Notes: generated by a model from the sequence alone, not told the origin. A DNA stretch of 64,000 nt from Neobacillus niacini NBRC 15566 (GCF_001591505.1 NZ_BCVA01000002.1:124001-188000); one strand, 5' to 3'. Positions 1 through 9,164 are shown, numbered from the stretch's first letter. Numbers and translations are program-made.

Positions 1-1
1 G

Positions 2-673
2 TGTACCATTGAAATATTCGGTGATTCAACAAAAGGAAATCTAGGAACGGCCTTTTTATATACGAATAAGGATAGTTTGAACATTGGAGTAGGTACCACT
101 CTTTCAAGTATGATCAAATCAAAGATGAAGCCATATGACCTTCTAGACTATTTAAAAACACATCCAATGGTTAAACCAATGCTAGCAGGTGGAGAATCAG
201 CAGAGTACCTTGCTCACCTCATTCCAGAGGGAGGCTACCGTTCGGTGCCCAAAGTAGCTGGAAACGGTGTAGTGGTGGTTGGAGACGCTGCACAGCTTGT
301 TAACGCAATCCATCGTGAAGGTTCGAACATGGCAATGCATTCTGGTTTATTGGCTGCTGAATCTGTTATTGAGGCGCATCACCGTGGGGACTTTTCTGAG
401 TCCACCTTAAATATCTATCGTCAGAAGCTTTATGATAGTTTCATAATCAAAGATTTAGAGAAATATAAGGATGCCACACATACCTTTGAGAATAATCCAC
501 AATACTTTAAAGAATATGTACCGATGATGAACAAAGCAATGAGTAAATTCTTTACGGTGGATGGAACTCCAAAACGTGAGAAACAAAAAGAAATCATGAA
601 GAGTGTAACAGCGGAAAGAGGAACGATTAAAGTAATACAAGATATCTATCGTGCTTGGAAGGCGGTGAAATAA
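2..673 (+). CDS. fixC: FixC-type FAD-dependent electron-transfer oxidoreductase (C-terminal part)
   Basis: The frame is open from base 2 with no start in view, so only the last 223 or so residues of a protein usually about 430 aa long are present; the rest lies left of the window. The visible part has the FAD-binding C-terminal signature VVVGDAAQLVNAIHREG, typical of the geranylgeranyl reductase / FixC / ETF-quinone oxidoreductase family. These enzymes pass electrons from electron-transfer flavoprotein to quinone or ferredoxin, at the membrane face. The stop codon overlaps the ATG of the ferredoxin-like fixX gene (TAATG), so the two are translationally coupled. Family assignment is firm; FixC rather than a related flavoprotein follows mainly from the fixX partner. 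Confidence 0.85.
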   Translation, partial: CTIEIFGDSTKGNLGTAFLYTNKDSLNIGVGTTLSSMIKSKMKPYDLLDYLKTHPMVKPMLAGGESAEYLAHLIPEGGYRSVPKVAGNGVVVVGDAAQLVNAIHREGSNMAMHSGLLAAESVIEAHHRGDFSESTLNIYRQKLYDSFIIKDLEKYKDATHTFENNPQYFKEYVPMMNKAMSKFFTVDGTPKREKQKEIMKSVTAERGTIKVIQDIYRAWKAVK

Positions 674-957
674 TGTCAACTAAGAATATCGAAGAAAAAC
701 AGTACCTTCTTCGTTTTAAAGCTGATACCAAATCCCATCTTACTGTTATGGACAATGATATTTGTATGACAAAATGCCCTGATAAAATTTGCACCATCTT
801 CTGCCCGGCTGAGGTATATAAATGGGAAGGATTACGGATGCAGGTTGGATATGAAGGGTGCCACGAATGCGGCAGCTGCCGGATCGGCTGCCCGTACCAA
901 AATATTAAATGGGAATATCCAAAAGGCGGACATGGAATCGTATTTAGATTAGCATAA
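673..957 (+). CDS. fixX: FixX-like ferredoxin protein
   Basis: A 94-residue protein with two clusters of cysteines, one like CPDKICTIFCP and one CHECGSCRIGCP, as in FixX ferredoxin-like proteins that form the iron-sulfur part of the FixCX / ETF-quinone oxidoreductase complex. It should take electrons from FixC at the membrane. The start is the ATG at 673, which overlaps the fixC stop and has GGAAGGCGGTG just upstream; a TTG 18 bases earlier is in frame but has no ribosome binding site. A strong terminator follows, so fixC-fixX closes its operon. Upstream partners (probably the ETF subunits) would be outside the window. Confidence 0.9.
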   Translation: MSTKNIEEKQYLLRFKADTKSHLTVMDNDICMTKCPDKICTIFCPAEVYKWEGLRMQVGYEGCHECGSCRIGCPYQNIKWEYPKGGHGIVFRLA

Positions 958-967
958 TAAAGTTGAA

Positions 968-999
968 GTGTTGCTTGCGAAAGCCGGCAGCACTTTTTT
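968..999 (+). terminator. Rho-independent terminator after fixX
   Basis: Stem of about 10 pairs with a GAAA loop (GTGTTGC... / ...GGCAGCAC) followed by six T residues, 10 bases after the fixX stop codon. Confidence 0.85.
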
Positions 1000-1082
1000 A
1001 ATTATTTATTAACACTATATGTGGTTTTTTTCACAAGTGAGGTTAAAAAGAAGGTGAAGCAGAAGGGGGATATTTTTGTGGT

Positions 1083-1430
1083 TTAACTGATTTTCTCTTG
1101 TAGGTTTAAAATGGAAAGTTGATCTTGTTTACTCGCAGAAACTAGAGAACAGGCAAGCTCGTGAGCACTATCCATCGATATCATAGTTCGAGAACAATAG
1201 AATGGTTTTTTCCAATTCAAATCACCGTCACAATTTGAAGGATAGATACATACTTTCCAATGATAGAAAATCCTTGGCTGCGAGAGCTGTTCTCCTTCAA
1301 CTGCAATGAGCCAGTGGGTGAAAGGTGAATCATTTTCATAAGAACTCAATTCTTTAAGTGCCAGCAGGTCGTTAAAACCAATTGGAATTAATGCCTTTTG
1401 ATAAAAGTCATGATAATTAGGGGTTTTCAA
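1083..1430 (-). CDS. Hypothetical protein, 115 aa
   Basis: Not recognised. A soluble-looking 115-residue protein with no signal peptide or membrane segment, several Trp/Tyr residues and two Cys about 18 residues apart (CIYPSNC is one part). The start is a TTG at 1430 with GGGAGGG eight bases upstream, a good Bacillus-type site that makes this a likely real gene. It is transcribed divergently from the hemerythrin gene, with about 200 bases between them, and convergently with fixCX. Nothing in the sequence identifies a function. Confidence 0.6.
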   Translation of the reverse strand: MKTPNYHDFYQKALIPIGFNDLLALKELSSYENDSPFTHWLIAVEGEQLSQPRIFYHWKVCIYPSNCDGDLNWKKPFYCSRTMISMDSAHELACSLVSASKQDQLSILNLQEKIS

Positions 1431-1560
1431 GATTTTAGCCCTCCCTTTTAGGTTCTAACTATATTATATGATAGTTTTTAAGATTTTTTGATTAAAAATG
1501 TTAAAATTTTTCGAAAACTTTAGTGATTGCCATTATTAGTACTTTAATTCTTTGTCATCA

Positions 1561-1603
1561 TGTGATGGGTGTCACAACAATTATTGAAACCAACTCTTAT
1601 ACT
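1561..1603 (+). promoter_or_regulatory. Fnr-type site and -10 box for the hemerythrin gene
   Basis: TGTGA-N6-TCACA (1561-1576) matches the B. subtilis Fnr consensus exactly in both half sites. A -10 box TATACT lies at 1598-1603, giving a predicted start near 1610 and placing the Fnr site centre at -41.5, the classical class II activator position. There is no good -35 box, as expected for an activator-dependent promoter. A different Crp/Fnr-family protein could bind the same motif. Confidence 0.7.
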
Positions 1604-1636
1604 AAAGATAAAATCTTTAAGAAGAGGTGTTTGTAG

Positions 1637-2158
1637 ATGAGTGGCTGTATGAGTAGTTTTGGAGGAACTTCTCCGGTAGAACTTAGTAAAGGGCTTCGTC
1701 AATTGAAGTCAGAGCACCCTCCGTTATTAGCACAATTAGAGGGATTATTTAATTTAACTAAGCAAATCCAAGAAGATTCTGGTATTGAAAATATATTTGA
1801 AGAATTGATTATAAAGGTTCATGAATTTAAGGCAGCGCTTGATCCGCATTCAGAACGGGAAGAAGGGGTTCTATTTCCAATGATGGGTGTATATATAGGC
1901 ACAACATCTGGACCTATTGCAGTTATGGAATATGAACATGATCAGGCTAAGGCAAAAATTCACGAATTCCTGGAGAAAGCCGGCAGCAGTAAAACAGACC
2001 TAGAAAAGAAAAACTTAAGTGACTTAGTAAAGAATGCATACTTTATCTTAACCGAGCATTTTGCAAAAGAAGAAAATGTCCTTTTCCCTATGGCAGAACG
2101 GATGCTTTCAGAAGATGAAAAAGAAGAGTTAAGCTGCAGAATACAGGAAATAAATTAA
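1637..2158 (+). CDS. Hemerythrin HHE domain protein
   Basis: A 173-residue, mostly helical protein with the di-iron ligand pattern of hemerythrin-like domains: H27 (SEHPPL), H62, H71 and E75 in PHSEREEGVLFP, H101 (YEHDQ), and H141 with E145 in HFAKEENVLFP. Such proteins bind O2, NO or iron in the cytoplasm or take part in repair of iron centres. The start ATG has AGAGGTG seven bases upstream. It is a single-gene unit with its own terminator. The exact Fnr-type palindrome at -41.5 of its promoter suggests induction under oxygen limitation. The N-terminal CMSS segment (C4) has no obvious role. Family sure; physiological ligand unknown. Confidence 0.85.
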   Translation: MSGCMSSFGGTSPVELSKGLRQLKSEHPPLLAQLEGLFNLTKQIQEDSGIENIFEELIIKVHEFKAALDPHSEREEGVLFPMMGVYIGTTSGPIAVMEYEHDQAKAKIHEFLEKAGSSKTDLEKKNLSDLVKNAYFILTEHFAKEENVLFPMAERMLSEDEKEELSCRIQEIN

Positions 2159-2184
2159 GGATGGGCACTAGAGCCCATCCTTTT
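2159..2184. terminator. Hairpin terminator between convergent genes
   Basis: Perfect 8-bp stem GGATGGGC / GCCCATCC with a six-base loop and TTTT on the plus side, directly after the hemerythrin stop. It also ends at the stop of the convergent MFS gene. Confidence 0.8.
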
Positions 2185-3423
2185 CTATTCCTCTTGATTC
2201 CATTCTCGGACCATTTGATCACTTGGAAGGAGGAAAGCCAATAATCCCAGCAATGGCAGAAATCCAATCGAAGAAACCATGACTGACATACTAAATAAAT
2301 CTGCTATATATCCCAGTCCTACTGAACCGATAGCCCCCATACCAAAGGCGAGTCCCACTGTTAACCCAGACATTGTTCCGATTTTCCCTGGTACTAGCTC
2401 TTGTGCAAAAACGACAGTTACTGAAAAATTGGTCATTAAAATAAATCCGGTGAGAGTTAGAAAGATAAATGCAATAAAAGATGGTACAAAAGGAATAAGT
2501 ATGGAAAATGGTATAGTCAGTAACAACGAAACAGATATTAATTTTTTCTTCCCGAACCGGTCAGCCAGCGGACCGCCAAAAAACGTACCAAATGCTCCGG
2601 CAATTAAAAAGGCAAAGAGGAAAAGCTGTGATTCCTTAATTGTGAGGGAGTATTTTTCAATGGCAAAGAACGCGTAAAAATTTGTCATCCCTGATATATA
2701 CCAAGATCTTGCAAATATAAGTAAAAGAATTAAAAATAAAGACTGTTTAACTTTTTTTGTTAGACCAATATTTTTACCTGCGGTTGAATTTTTCTTCTTT
2801 ATGAAAGAAAGATTTTCAACTAATCTCTGCCTATACCAATTAGCAATATAGAGTAGTAACAATACTGCCAATGCTGCCACTAGCGAAAACCATGAAGCTC
2901 CTTTCTGTCCTAGTGGTACAAGGATTAGCGCGGTAATAAGCGGAGCTAATGCCTGCCCCGTATTTCCGCCAACTTGATATATCGATTGTGCAAGCCCTCT
3001 TCTACTGCCTGCAGCCATATAAGCAACCCTAGAGCCTTCCGGATGAAATACGGCAGACCCAAAGCCAATGAAAATGACCGACAAAACGATTAAACCAAAT
3101 GAAGGTGCAAATGCTAATCCAAGAACTCCGCAAAGAGTTAAGGAAAGTCCTATTGGTAAAGCAAAGGGCATTGGTTTTTTATCCGTGACTGCTCCAATAA
3201 CGGGCTGGAGGATTGACGAAACCATATTTAAGGAAAAGGCAATAATACCAAGCTGTGTGAAGGATAACCCCATCGATTTTTCAAGAATTGGAAACATCGC
3301 AGGAACAACAGCTTGTATGGCATCATTTAGTAAATGGCATATCCCAATAATAAATAGAATATTAAACATAGTCGTATCTGAGGATTTTGCTGTATTTGCA
3401 GACACTGTAGCTGGTTGACTCAT
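2185..3423 (-). CDS. MFS transporter, fosmidomycin-resistance (Fsr) type
   Basis: A 412-residue protein with about 12 hydrophobic segments. The early HLLNDAIQAVVPAMFPIL and FHPEGSRVAYMAAG stretches are hallmarks of the Fsr / YfnC subgroup of the major facilitator superfamily, and QSIYQVGGNTGQALAP is typical too. Family members export fosmidomycin or other small compounds from the cytoplasm by proton antiport; the natural substrate here is unknown. The start ATG has GGGGTG upstream on the minus strand. It stands alone, convergent with the hemerythrin gene. Confidence 0.8.
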   Translation of the reverse strand: MSQPATVSANTAKSSDTTMFNILFIIGICHLLNDAIQAVVPAMFPILEKSMGLSFTQLGIIAFSLNMVSSILQPVIGAVTDKKPMPFALPIGLSLTLCGVLGLAFAPSFGLIVLSVIFIGFGSAVFHPEGSRVAYMAAGSRRGLAQSIYQVGGNTGQALAPLITALILVPLGQKGASWFSLVAALAVLLLLYIANWYRQRLVENLSFIKKKNSTAGKNIGLTKKVKQSLFLILLLIFARSWYISGMTNFYAFFAIEKYSLTIKESQLFLFAFLIAGAFGTFFGGPLADRFGKKKLISVSLLLTIPFSILIPFVPSFIAFIFLTLTGFILMTNFSVTVVFAQELVPGKIGTMSGLTVGLAFGMGAIGSVGLGYIADLFSMSVMVSSIGFLPLLGLLAFLLPSDQMVREWNQEE

Positions 3424-3572
3424 TATCTACACCCCTGTTAAGAAATTATCAATCTTTTAATAATCCTATCTTACATAACTTCTCTAAAAATGAGAAATGG
3501 AATGTTTCTAAGTTCGGAATAATTAAATATAATGAGGGAGAAGGACATTTATGAACGATAAAGGGGATTATA

Positions 3573-4562
3573 ATGGAGAAATCAGTTGAAATTTTATTTA
3601 AGGAAACTATTCTTAATTACTTTCTAGAAATCTTTCATTTGCAACCTGAGGTGAAAAAACTAGGAGATTTTGAGAATTATGTTTTCGAGGCTTATCGTGG
3701 GGACACCCCTGTGATTTTGAGAATCACACATAGTTCACATCGGAACAAGGATGAACTGCTTGCTGAGTTAGATTGGATGAATTATTTACATAAACAAAAA
3801 GTAAATTGCCCTGAGGCATTCAGCTCATTAAAAAATGAATTAGTTGAAGTCTTGTCAGCTAGTGATGGTTCGTATTTTTATGCCTGTTTGTTTTCCAAGG
3901 TACCTGGCACCCCTGTGAAAATTAAAACATCAGAATTTAATAATCAGTTATTTCAGGCGTGGGGCAGAGCGATAGGCCAGATGCATTCTATCACGAAGGA
4001 ATACCAGCCCAGCAAAGAGATAAAGCTTCGCCCTACTTGGGAGGATGAGGAATTACTAGATATTGAAACCTATGTGCCAAATGAGAAAGAGGTCATTAAG
4101 AATACTAAATGGATCATTAAAAGGATAAAATCTCTTTCAAAAACCAAGGATAATTTTGGGCTTATCCATAGTGATATTCATTCAGGCAATTTTTTTTATG
4201 ATGGTAATTCGGTTTATGTTTTTGATTTTGATGATTGTAGTTATCATTGGTTTGCTTCAGATATTGCAATCCCGCTTTATTATTCCGTTTTATATGGATA
4301 CCATAGTGCTAGTATAATGGTGCGAGAACAGTTTGCGAGCAATTTCCTATTTCATTTTATAAAGGGGTATGAGGAGCACCACTTATTGCCAGAAGGATGG
4401 AAAGAACAGCTGCCATTATTTTTCATGCTAAGAGATATAACTCTTTACTCTGTCCTGCATAAAAAAATCTCACCTGAAGAAAGAGATGATGGAATAAATC
4501 AAATGTTAGAGGGATTGAAATCAAGAATTATAAAGAAAGAACCAATTGTAAAACTAGGTTAA
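3573..4562 (+). CDS. APH-family phosphotransferase
   Basis: A 329-residue cytoplasmic kinase of the aminoglycoside phosphotransferase / choline kinase fold. The Brenner motif is HSDIHSGNF with catalytic Asp201 and Asn206 in view, followed by the metal-binding DFDD. N-terminal residues 1-90 form the nucleotide lobe. Similar chromosomal enzymes in Bacillus (YerI/CotS-like and others) phosphorylate small alcohols or sugars rather than antibiotics; no substrate can be inferred. RBS AAAGGGG lies seven bases before the ATG. The promoter of mhqR begins two bases after its stop, so there is no terminator between the genes. Confidence 0.75.
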   Translation: MEKSVEILFKETILNYFLEIFHLQPEVKKLGDFENYVFEAYRGDTPVILRITHSSHRNKDELLAELDWMNYLHKQKVNCPEAFSSLKNELVEVLSASDGSYFYACLFSKVPGTPVKIKTSEFNNQLFQAWGRAIGQMHSITKEYQPSKEIKLRPTWEDEELLDIETYVPNEKEVIKNTKWIIKRIKSLSKTKDNFGLIHSDIHSGNFFYDGNSVYVFDFDDCSYHWFASDIAIPLYYSVLYGYHSASIMVREQFASNFLFHFIKGYEEHHLLPEGWKEQLPLFFMLRDITLYSVLHKKISPEERDDGINQMLEGLKSRIIKKEPIVKLG

Positions 4563-4563
4563 A

Positions 4564-4610
4564 TTGACACCAAACCAAAAGTTTTTTATAATAATCTTGA
4601 AGTCGAGATA
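4564..4610 (+). promoter_or_regulatory. mhqR promoter with overlapping MhqR operator
   Basis: Perfect SigA promoter: TTGACA (4564-4569), 17-base spacer, TATAAT (4587-4592). The imperfect palindrome AATCTTGAAGTCGAGATA (4593-4610) matches 15 of 18 positions of the MhqR box tATCTcgaAtTCgAGATa as I recall it, and covers the predicted start site (about 4599). This points to autorepression of mhqR. Confidence 0.7.
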
Positions 4611-4624
4611 ATCAGAAAAGCAGA

Positions 4625-4664
4625 AGCACCTTGTCCAAGGGCTTATGATCCTGGACAAGGTGCT
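4625..4664 (+). other. Long perfect hairpin in the mhqR leader
   Basis: Inverted repeat with a 12-13 bp perfect stem (AGCACCTTGTCC / GGACAAGGTGCT) around a loop of about 15 bases. It lies in the predicted mhqR 5' untranslated region. No T-run follows, so it is not a standard terminator on the plus strand. It could stabilise the mRNA, bind protein, or be the remnant of a terminator for the preceding gene. Confidence 0.6.
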
Positions 4665-4696
4665 AAGCTAGACATAAATAAAAAGGATGATTCACA

Positions 4697-5137
4697 ATGG
4701 AAAATGATTCTGTTTCCCAATCACTGAAGCTTTATATTGTTTTATCCAGAGCTTATAAAGCAATTAATGAGCATGTTAATAAAGTTATTCAAGCAAGCGG
4801 ATTAAATCCAACTGAATTTGCCGTATTAGAGCTTTTATATCATAAGGGTGATCAGCCTATGCAGCAAATCGGCGGGAAAATATTACTAGCCAGCGGAAGC
4901 ATCACCTATGTTGTCGATAAGTTAGAACAAAAAGGATTTTTAGTAAGGATTGCTTGCCCTAACGATAGAAGAGTAACCTTTGCACAAATTACCGATAAAG
5001 GGAAAGAGTTTATTCAAGAAATCTTTCCAGAACACGCCCAGCAGATTCATTCACTGATGTCTAGTTTGACAGATTCCGAAAAACAGGAAGCAATTGAATT
5101 GTTGAAAAAACTTGGTTTGCCAGCTGGTAAATTTTAA
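4697..5137 (+). CDS. mhqR: MarR-type quinone-sensing repressor MhqR (YkvE)
   Basis: A 146-residue MarR-family winged-helix repressor. The core GLNPTEFAVLELLYHKGDQP, the recognition region ILLASGSITYVVDKLEQKG and the wing CPNDRRVTFAQITDKG closely follow B. subtilis MhqR, which controls quinone/azo-compound detoxification genes (mhqA, mhqED, mhqNOP, azoR2). None of those targets is in this window. RBS AAGGATG lies eight bases before the ATG. The upstream region carries a consensus promoter overlapped by an MhqR-like operator, and a long hairpin. A compact terminator overlaps its stop codon. Identity as MhqR rests on recalled sequence similarity plus the operator. Confidence 0.8.
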   Translation: MENDSVSQSLKLYIVLSRAYKAINEHVNKVIQASGLNPTEFAVLELLYHKGDQPMQQIGGKILLASGSITYVVDKLEQKGFLVRIACPNDRRVTFAQITDKGKEFIQEIFPEHAQQIHSLMSSLTDSEKQEAIELLKKLGLPAGKF

Positions 5138-5161
5138 TACGGCATTTGCCGTATTTTTTTT
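5136..5161 (+). terminator. mhqR terminator
   Basis: 8-bp stem AATACGGC / GCCGTATT with a four-base loop, then a T-run. It overlaps the last bases of the mhqR stop codon. Confidence 0.9.
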
Positions 5162-5234
5162 GTTTGAAGGAATATTAATGGATAGTGTCGAAGAATAAAT
5201 GTTGGAAAAAGTTTGATATAAAGGAGATGTATCA

Positions 5235-6929
5235 ATGAGATTTGAAGAGTATACATATATCCGGCCAAACCTTGATGAAGTAAAAGCAAGATTTGAGGCC
5301 GCAATCGAAAAGTTTGCGAATGCTTCTTCTCTAGAAGAGCAAAGTGCAGCCATGAACGAAGTGAATGAAATTAGAAATGATATTGGGACGATGTTCAATC
5401 TTTGCTATATTCGCCATTCTGTTGATACGAATGATGAGTTTTATAAAGCAGAGCAGGATTATATGGATGAAGTTCAGCCTGAAATAGAAGGGCTTGTAAC
5501 AAAATATTATCAGGCATTAGTAACTTCTAAATTTCGGAGCGAATTAGAAGCGAAATGGGGTAAGCAATTATTTGCGCTCGCAGAAGGGCAGCTAAAGACT
5601 TTTAAACCAGAAATCGTTCCTTTACTTCAAAAGGAAAACCGTTTATCGACAGAGTATACAAAACTAATTGCTTCAGCAAAAATTAATTTTGAAGGGGAAG
5701 AAAGAACACTGGCTCAATTGGAGCCGTTCACCCAATCAACAGACAGAGAAACTAGAAAACTCGCGTCTGAAGCAAAGTTCGGTTTCTTAGCCCAGCATGA
5801 AAGCGAGCTAGATCGTATCTATGATGACCTGGTGAAGGTAAGGACTGAAATTGCCCATGCATTAGGTTATAAAAATTTTGTTGAACTAGGCTATTATCGA
5901 ATGATGAGAACGGATTATAATGCTGAAATGGTGGCAAACTTTCGTCAGCAGGTGAAGGACTTTATTGTTCCGATTGCAACGAAACTAAAAAGAAGACAAC
6001 AGGACCGTATCGGTGTTGAACAGTTAAAATACTACGACGAGGGCTTTAACTATAAAACAGGTAATGCTATTCCAAAAGGCACTCCTGAATGGATTATTGA
6101 AAATGGTCAAAAGATGTATGAAGAACTATCTAAGGAAACAGGAGAGTTCTTTAAATTCATGCAGGATAACAACTTAATGGATCTTGTGGCCAAAAAAGGT
6201 AAAGCAGGAGGCGGGTATTGTACTTTTATCGAAAACTACAAGGCACCGTTTATCTTTTCAAATTTCAATGGAACCTCAGGGGATATTGATGTACTAACAC
6301 ATGAAGCCGGTCATGCATTCCAGGTTTATTCCAGCAGGGATTTTGAAATCCCTGAATATTATTGGCCAACTTACGAAGCTTGTGAAATTCATTCCATGAG
6401 TATGGAATTTTTCACATGGCCATGGATGGACCTTTTCTTTAAGGAAGATACCGATAAATATAAATTTTCGCACCTAAGTGATGCGTTATTATTTCTTCCA
6501 TATGGAGTTTCCGTAGATGAATTCCAACACTGGGTATATGAAAATTGGCAAGCTTCTCCGGAAGAACGTAAACAGAAATGGCGTGAAATTGAGAAAAAAT
6601 ATTTGCCGCATAAAGATTATGATGGAAATGCTTATTTAGAGAATGGCGGCTTCTGGCAGCGGCAGGGACATATTTTTAACTCGCCTTTCTATTATATCGA
6701 TTACACATTAGCCCAGATTTGTGCCTTCCAATTCTGGAAACGTTCGAGGGAAAATCAAGAAGAGGCCTGGGCAGACTATGTAAATCTTTGTAAACTGGGC
6801 GGAAGCATGTCATTTACAAAGTTGGTTAAAGAAGCTAATCTGATTTCACCATTTGAGGATGGCTGCGTAGAATCGGTAGTTGGCGAAATTGAAAACTGGT
6901 TAAATTCGGTTGAAGATCAAAAATTATAA
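5235..6929 (+). CDS. M3 family oligoendopeptidase
   Basis: A 564-residue cytoplasmic zinc metallopeptidase of the thimet/PepF clan. The zinc motif HEAGH is at about residues 356-360, with a downstream glutamate region (EIHSMSMEFF) providing the third ligand. The length and the C-terminal YTLAQICAFQFWKRSR segment fit the M3 subgroup distinct from PepF. It should trim short peptides in the cytosol. RBS AAAGGAGATG precedes the ATG. It is a single gene between the mhqR terminator and a bidirectional terminator shared with clpE. Confidence 0.9.
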   Translation: MRFEEYTYIRPNLDEVKARFEAAIEKFANASSLEEQSAAMNEVNEIRNDIGTMFNLCYIRHSVDTNDEFYKAEQDYMDEVQPEIEGLVTKYYQALVTSKFRSELEAKWGKQLFALAEGQLKTFKPEIVPLLQKENRLSTEYTKLIASAKINFEGEERTLAQLEPFTQSTDRETRKLASEAKFGFLAQHESELDRIYDDLVKVRTEIAHALGYKNFVELGYYRMMRTDYNAEMVANFRQQVKDFIVPIATKLKRRQQDRIGVEQLKYYDEGFNYKTGNAIPKGTPEWIIENGQKMYEELSKETGEFFKFMQDNNLMDLVAKKGKAGGGYCTFIENYKAPFIFSNFNGTSGDIDVLTHEAGHAFQVYSSRDFEIPEYYWPTYEACEIHSMSMEFFTWPWMDLFFKEDTDKYKFSHLSDALLFLPYGVSVDEFQHWVYENWQASPEERKQKWREIEKKYLPHKDYDGNAYLENGGFWQRQGHIFNSPFYYIDYTLAQICAFQFWKRSRENQEEAWADYVNLCKLGGSMSFTKLVKEANLISPFEDGCVESVVGEIENWLNSVEDQKL

Positions 6930-6943
6930 TAACGAAATCAAAT

Positions 6944-6977
6944 AAAAAAAGCGAAGCCTAATGGCTTCGCTTTTTTT
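6944..6977. terminator. Bidirectional terminator, peptidase / clpE
   Basis: Perfect 8-bp stem GCGAAGCC / GGCTTCGC with TAAT loop, flanked by seven A on the left and seven T on the right, so it serves both convergent genes. Confidence 0.95.
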
Positions 6978-6978
6978 A

Positions 6979-9129
6979 TTAATGAACGTTTACACTTTCA
7001 GCGGATGATACCTTCAATTTGGCACCTTCTAAAATGGCAGCTAACTTATTTGCCTCAGGCTGGTCTAAAATATAGTCTGCAATTTTATCTTCAATTTGTT
7101 CCTGTATTACTCTTCGAAGCGGGCGGGCACCAAATGCTGGATGGTAGCCTAGCTCCGCAAGCTTTTCTTTCGCTTCAAGTGTAATTGTGAATTCAATATC
7201 TTGCTCTTTTAATGTTTCTTGTAAATCATTTACCATTAAATCAACAATCTGCATGATATGTTCTTTTTCAAGTAAGTTAAATTCGATAATACTATCAAAA
7301 CGGTTTAAAAACTCTGGCTTGAAAAAGCTGCCTAAAGAATCCAGGATAGAAGCTTCTTCCATTGCTTCATTTGTTCCAAAGCCAACATGAATGGTTTTGT
7401 GTCCCACACCAGCATTGCTTGTCATGATGATCACTGAATCCTTAAAGCTTACTGTTCTTCCTTGACTGTCAGTAAGACGCCCATCCTCAAGAATCTGTAA
7501 AAACATATGCTGCACATCTGGATGCGCTTTTTCAATCTCATCTAATAAAATGATGCTGTATGGGTTTCTTCTTACCTTTTCAGTCAGTTGTCCTGCTTCA
7601 TCATGGCCTACATAGCCTGGAGGAGAACCAATTAATTTGGAAATACTGTGTTTTTCCATATATTCACTCATATCTAAACGAATCATCGATTCAGATGAAC
7701 CAAATAATTCTTCAGCCAATGTTTTGGAAAGTTCCGTTTTACCAACGCCTGTTGGTCCGACAAAAAGGAAAGAACCAATCGGACGATTCTTAGATTTTAA
7801 GCCGGCACGGCTTCTTCTAATTGCTTTTGAAACCTTCTCTACAGCCTTTATCTGGCCGATGACTTTAGAATTTAAGTTTTCCTCAAGAGCTTTAAGTTTT
7901 TGCTGCTCATCCTCTTGTAATTTACCAACAGGAATACCGGTCTTTTGCTCAATAATTTCTTGAATATGTGAAAGTTCTACAACCGGTCTTGTGATCTCTG
8001 AAGTTTCATTTAATGATTTCTCAAGCAAGACTTCTTCATCACGAAGCGAGGCAGCTAATTCGTAGTTTTCATTTTTAAGCGCTGAATCTTTTTGAACAGC
8101 AATTTCCTTTAACCGTTTCTCAATCTGATCTTTGCTTTGACCATCTGAAGTAAGATTGATTTTTGAGCCTGCTTCATCAAGTAAATCAATCGCCTTATCA
8201 GGTAAGAAGCGATCCTGGATATAACGGTGTGACAACTGCACACAAGCTTTAATCGCTGCGTCAGAGTAGGTTACTTCATGGTAATCCTCGTATTTATTCT
8301 TAATTCCTTTTAAGATTTCAATTGCCGCCTCAGGAGTCGGTTCCGCTACTTGAACTGGCTGGAATCGACGTTCTAGAGCGGAATCTTTTTCTATTTGACG
8401 ATACTCCTTCAATGTTGTTGCGCCGACAAGTTGAAGTTCACCGCGTGCAAGAGCTGGTTTTAAAATGTTACCCGCATCCATTGAACCCTCTGCAGAACCT
8501 GCTCCTACAAGGAGATGGATCTCGTCAATGAAAAGAATAATATTCTTACGCTCCTGTAATTCTGCGATTAATTGCTTCATTCTTTCTTCAAACTGCCCAC
8601 GGATACCTGTGTTTGCAACTAAAGAAGCAACATCTAGTAAATAAACTTCTTTATTTTTTAATTTGCCTGGTACCTTTCCTTCGACTATTTTCATCGCAAG
8701 ACCTTCAGCAATAGCTGTTTTCCCAACACCTGGTTCACCAATTAATACTGGATTGTTTTTATTACGGCGATTCAATATTTCAATGACCCTTTTAACTTCT
8801 TCATCACGGCCAATCACGGGGTCTATGAGACCAGCTCTGGCCATATTTGTTAAATTGCGGCCAAATTGATCAATAAAGCCGCCCTGTCCTTTTTGTGTAG
8901 AAGGTATCTGACCATTTAATTGATTATTTTCAGAGCTCTTCATATTGAAAAATAAATCATCAAATGAAAATCCAGGGAAGGAATTCATATTGGGACCCAT
9001 TCCTGAATGAATCATATTTTTATTTTTTGAATAACATTCATGGCACAGCTTCATATTGCTGTGTTGTCCATTAATGTTTATATTTAGTTGAATATTGGCT
9101 TGGTTATCTTTACATAATTGACACAGCAT
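6979..9129 (-). CDS. clpE: ClpE, AAA+ unfoldase of the Clp protease
   Basis: A 716-residue class 1 Clp ATPase. An N-terminal zinc finger (C3, C6, C29, C32) replaces the ClpC N domain and is specific to ClpE. Walker A of the first AAA module is GEPGVGKT at 131-138; the second is GPTGVGKT at about 458-465. A UVR-type coiled segment ([15 protein letters not shown]) lies between the modules. It unfolds damaged proteins for ClpP and disaggregates after heat stress. RBS AGGAGG is nine bases from the ATG. Two CtsR operators cover the promoter, matching the known heat-stress control of clpE by CtsR; no ctsR gene is in the window. Confidence 0.95.
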   Translation of the reverse strand: MLCQLCKDNQANIQLNININGQHSNMKLCHECYSKNKNMIHSGMGPNMNSFPGFSFDDLFFNMKSSENNQLNGQIPSTQKGQGGFIDQFGRNLTNMARAGLIDPVIGRDEEVKRVIEILNRRNKNNPVLIGEPGVGKTAIAEGLAMKIVEGKVPGKLKNKEVYLLDVASLVANTGIRGQFEERMKQLIAELQERKNIILFIDEIHLLVGAGSAEGSMDAGNILKPALARGELQLVGATTLKEYRQIEKDSALERRFQPVQVAEPTPEAAIEILKGIKNKYEDYHEVTYSDAAIKACVQLSHRYIQDRFLPDKAIDLLDEAGSKINLTSDGQSKDQIEKRLKEIAVQKDSALKNENYELAASLRDEEVLLEKSLNETSEITRPVVELSHIQEIIEQKTGIPVGKLQEDEQQKLKALEENLNSKVIGQIKAVEKVSKAIRRSRAGLKSKNRPIGSFLFVGPTGVGKTELSKTLAEELFGSSESMIRLDMSEYMEKHSISKLIGSPPGYVGHDEAGQLTEKVRRNPYSIILLDEIEKAHPDVQHMFLQILEDGRLTDSQGRTVSFKDSVIIMTSNAGVGHKTIHVGFGTNEAMEEASILDSLGSFFKPEFLNRFDSIIEFNLLEKEHIMQIVDLMVNDLQETLKEQDIEFTITLEAKEKLAELGYHPAFGARPLRRVIQEQIEDKIADYILDQPEANKLAAILEGAKLKVSSAESVNVH

Positions 9130-9164
9130 AATATAAAACCTCCTAAAAATATATTTACTATTTA

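Noticed and set aside
2279..3418. Plus-strand open frames opposite the MFS gene
   Set aside because: They are antisense shadows of a clear 12-helix transporter gene, without ribosome binding sites.
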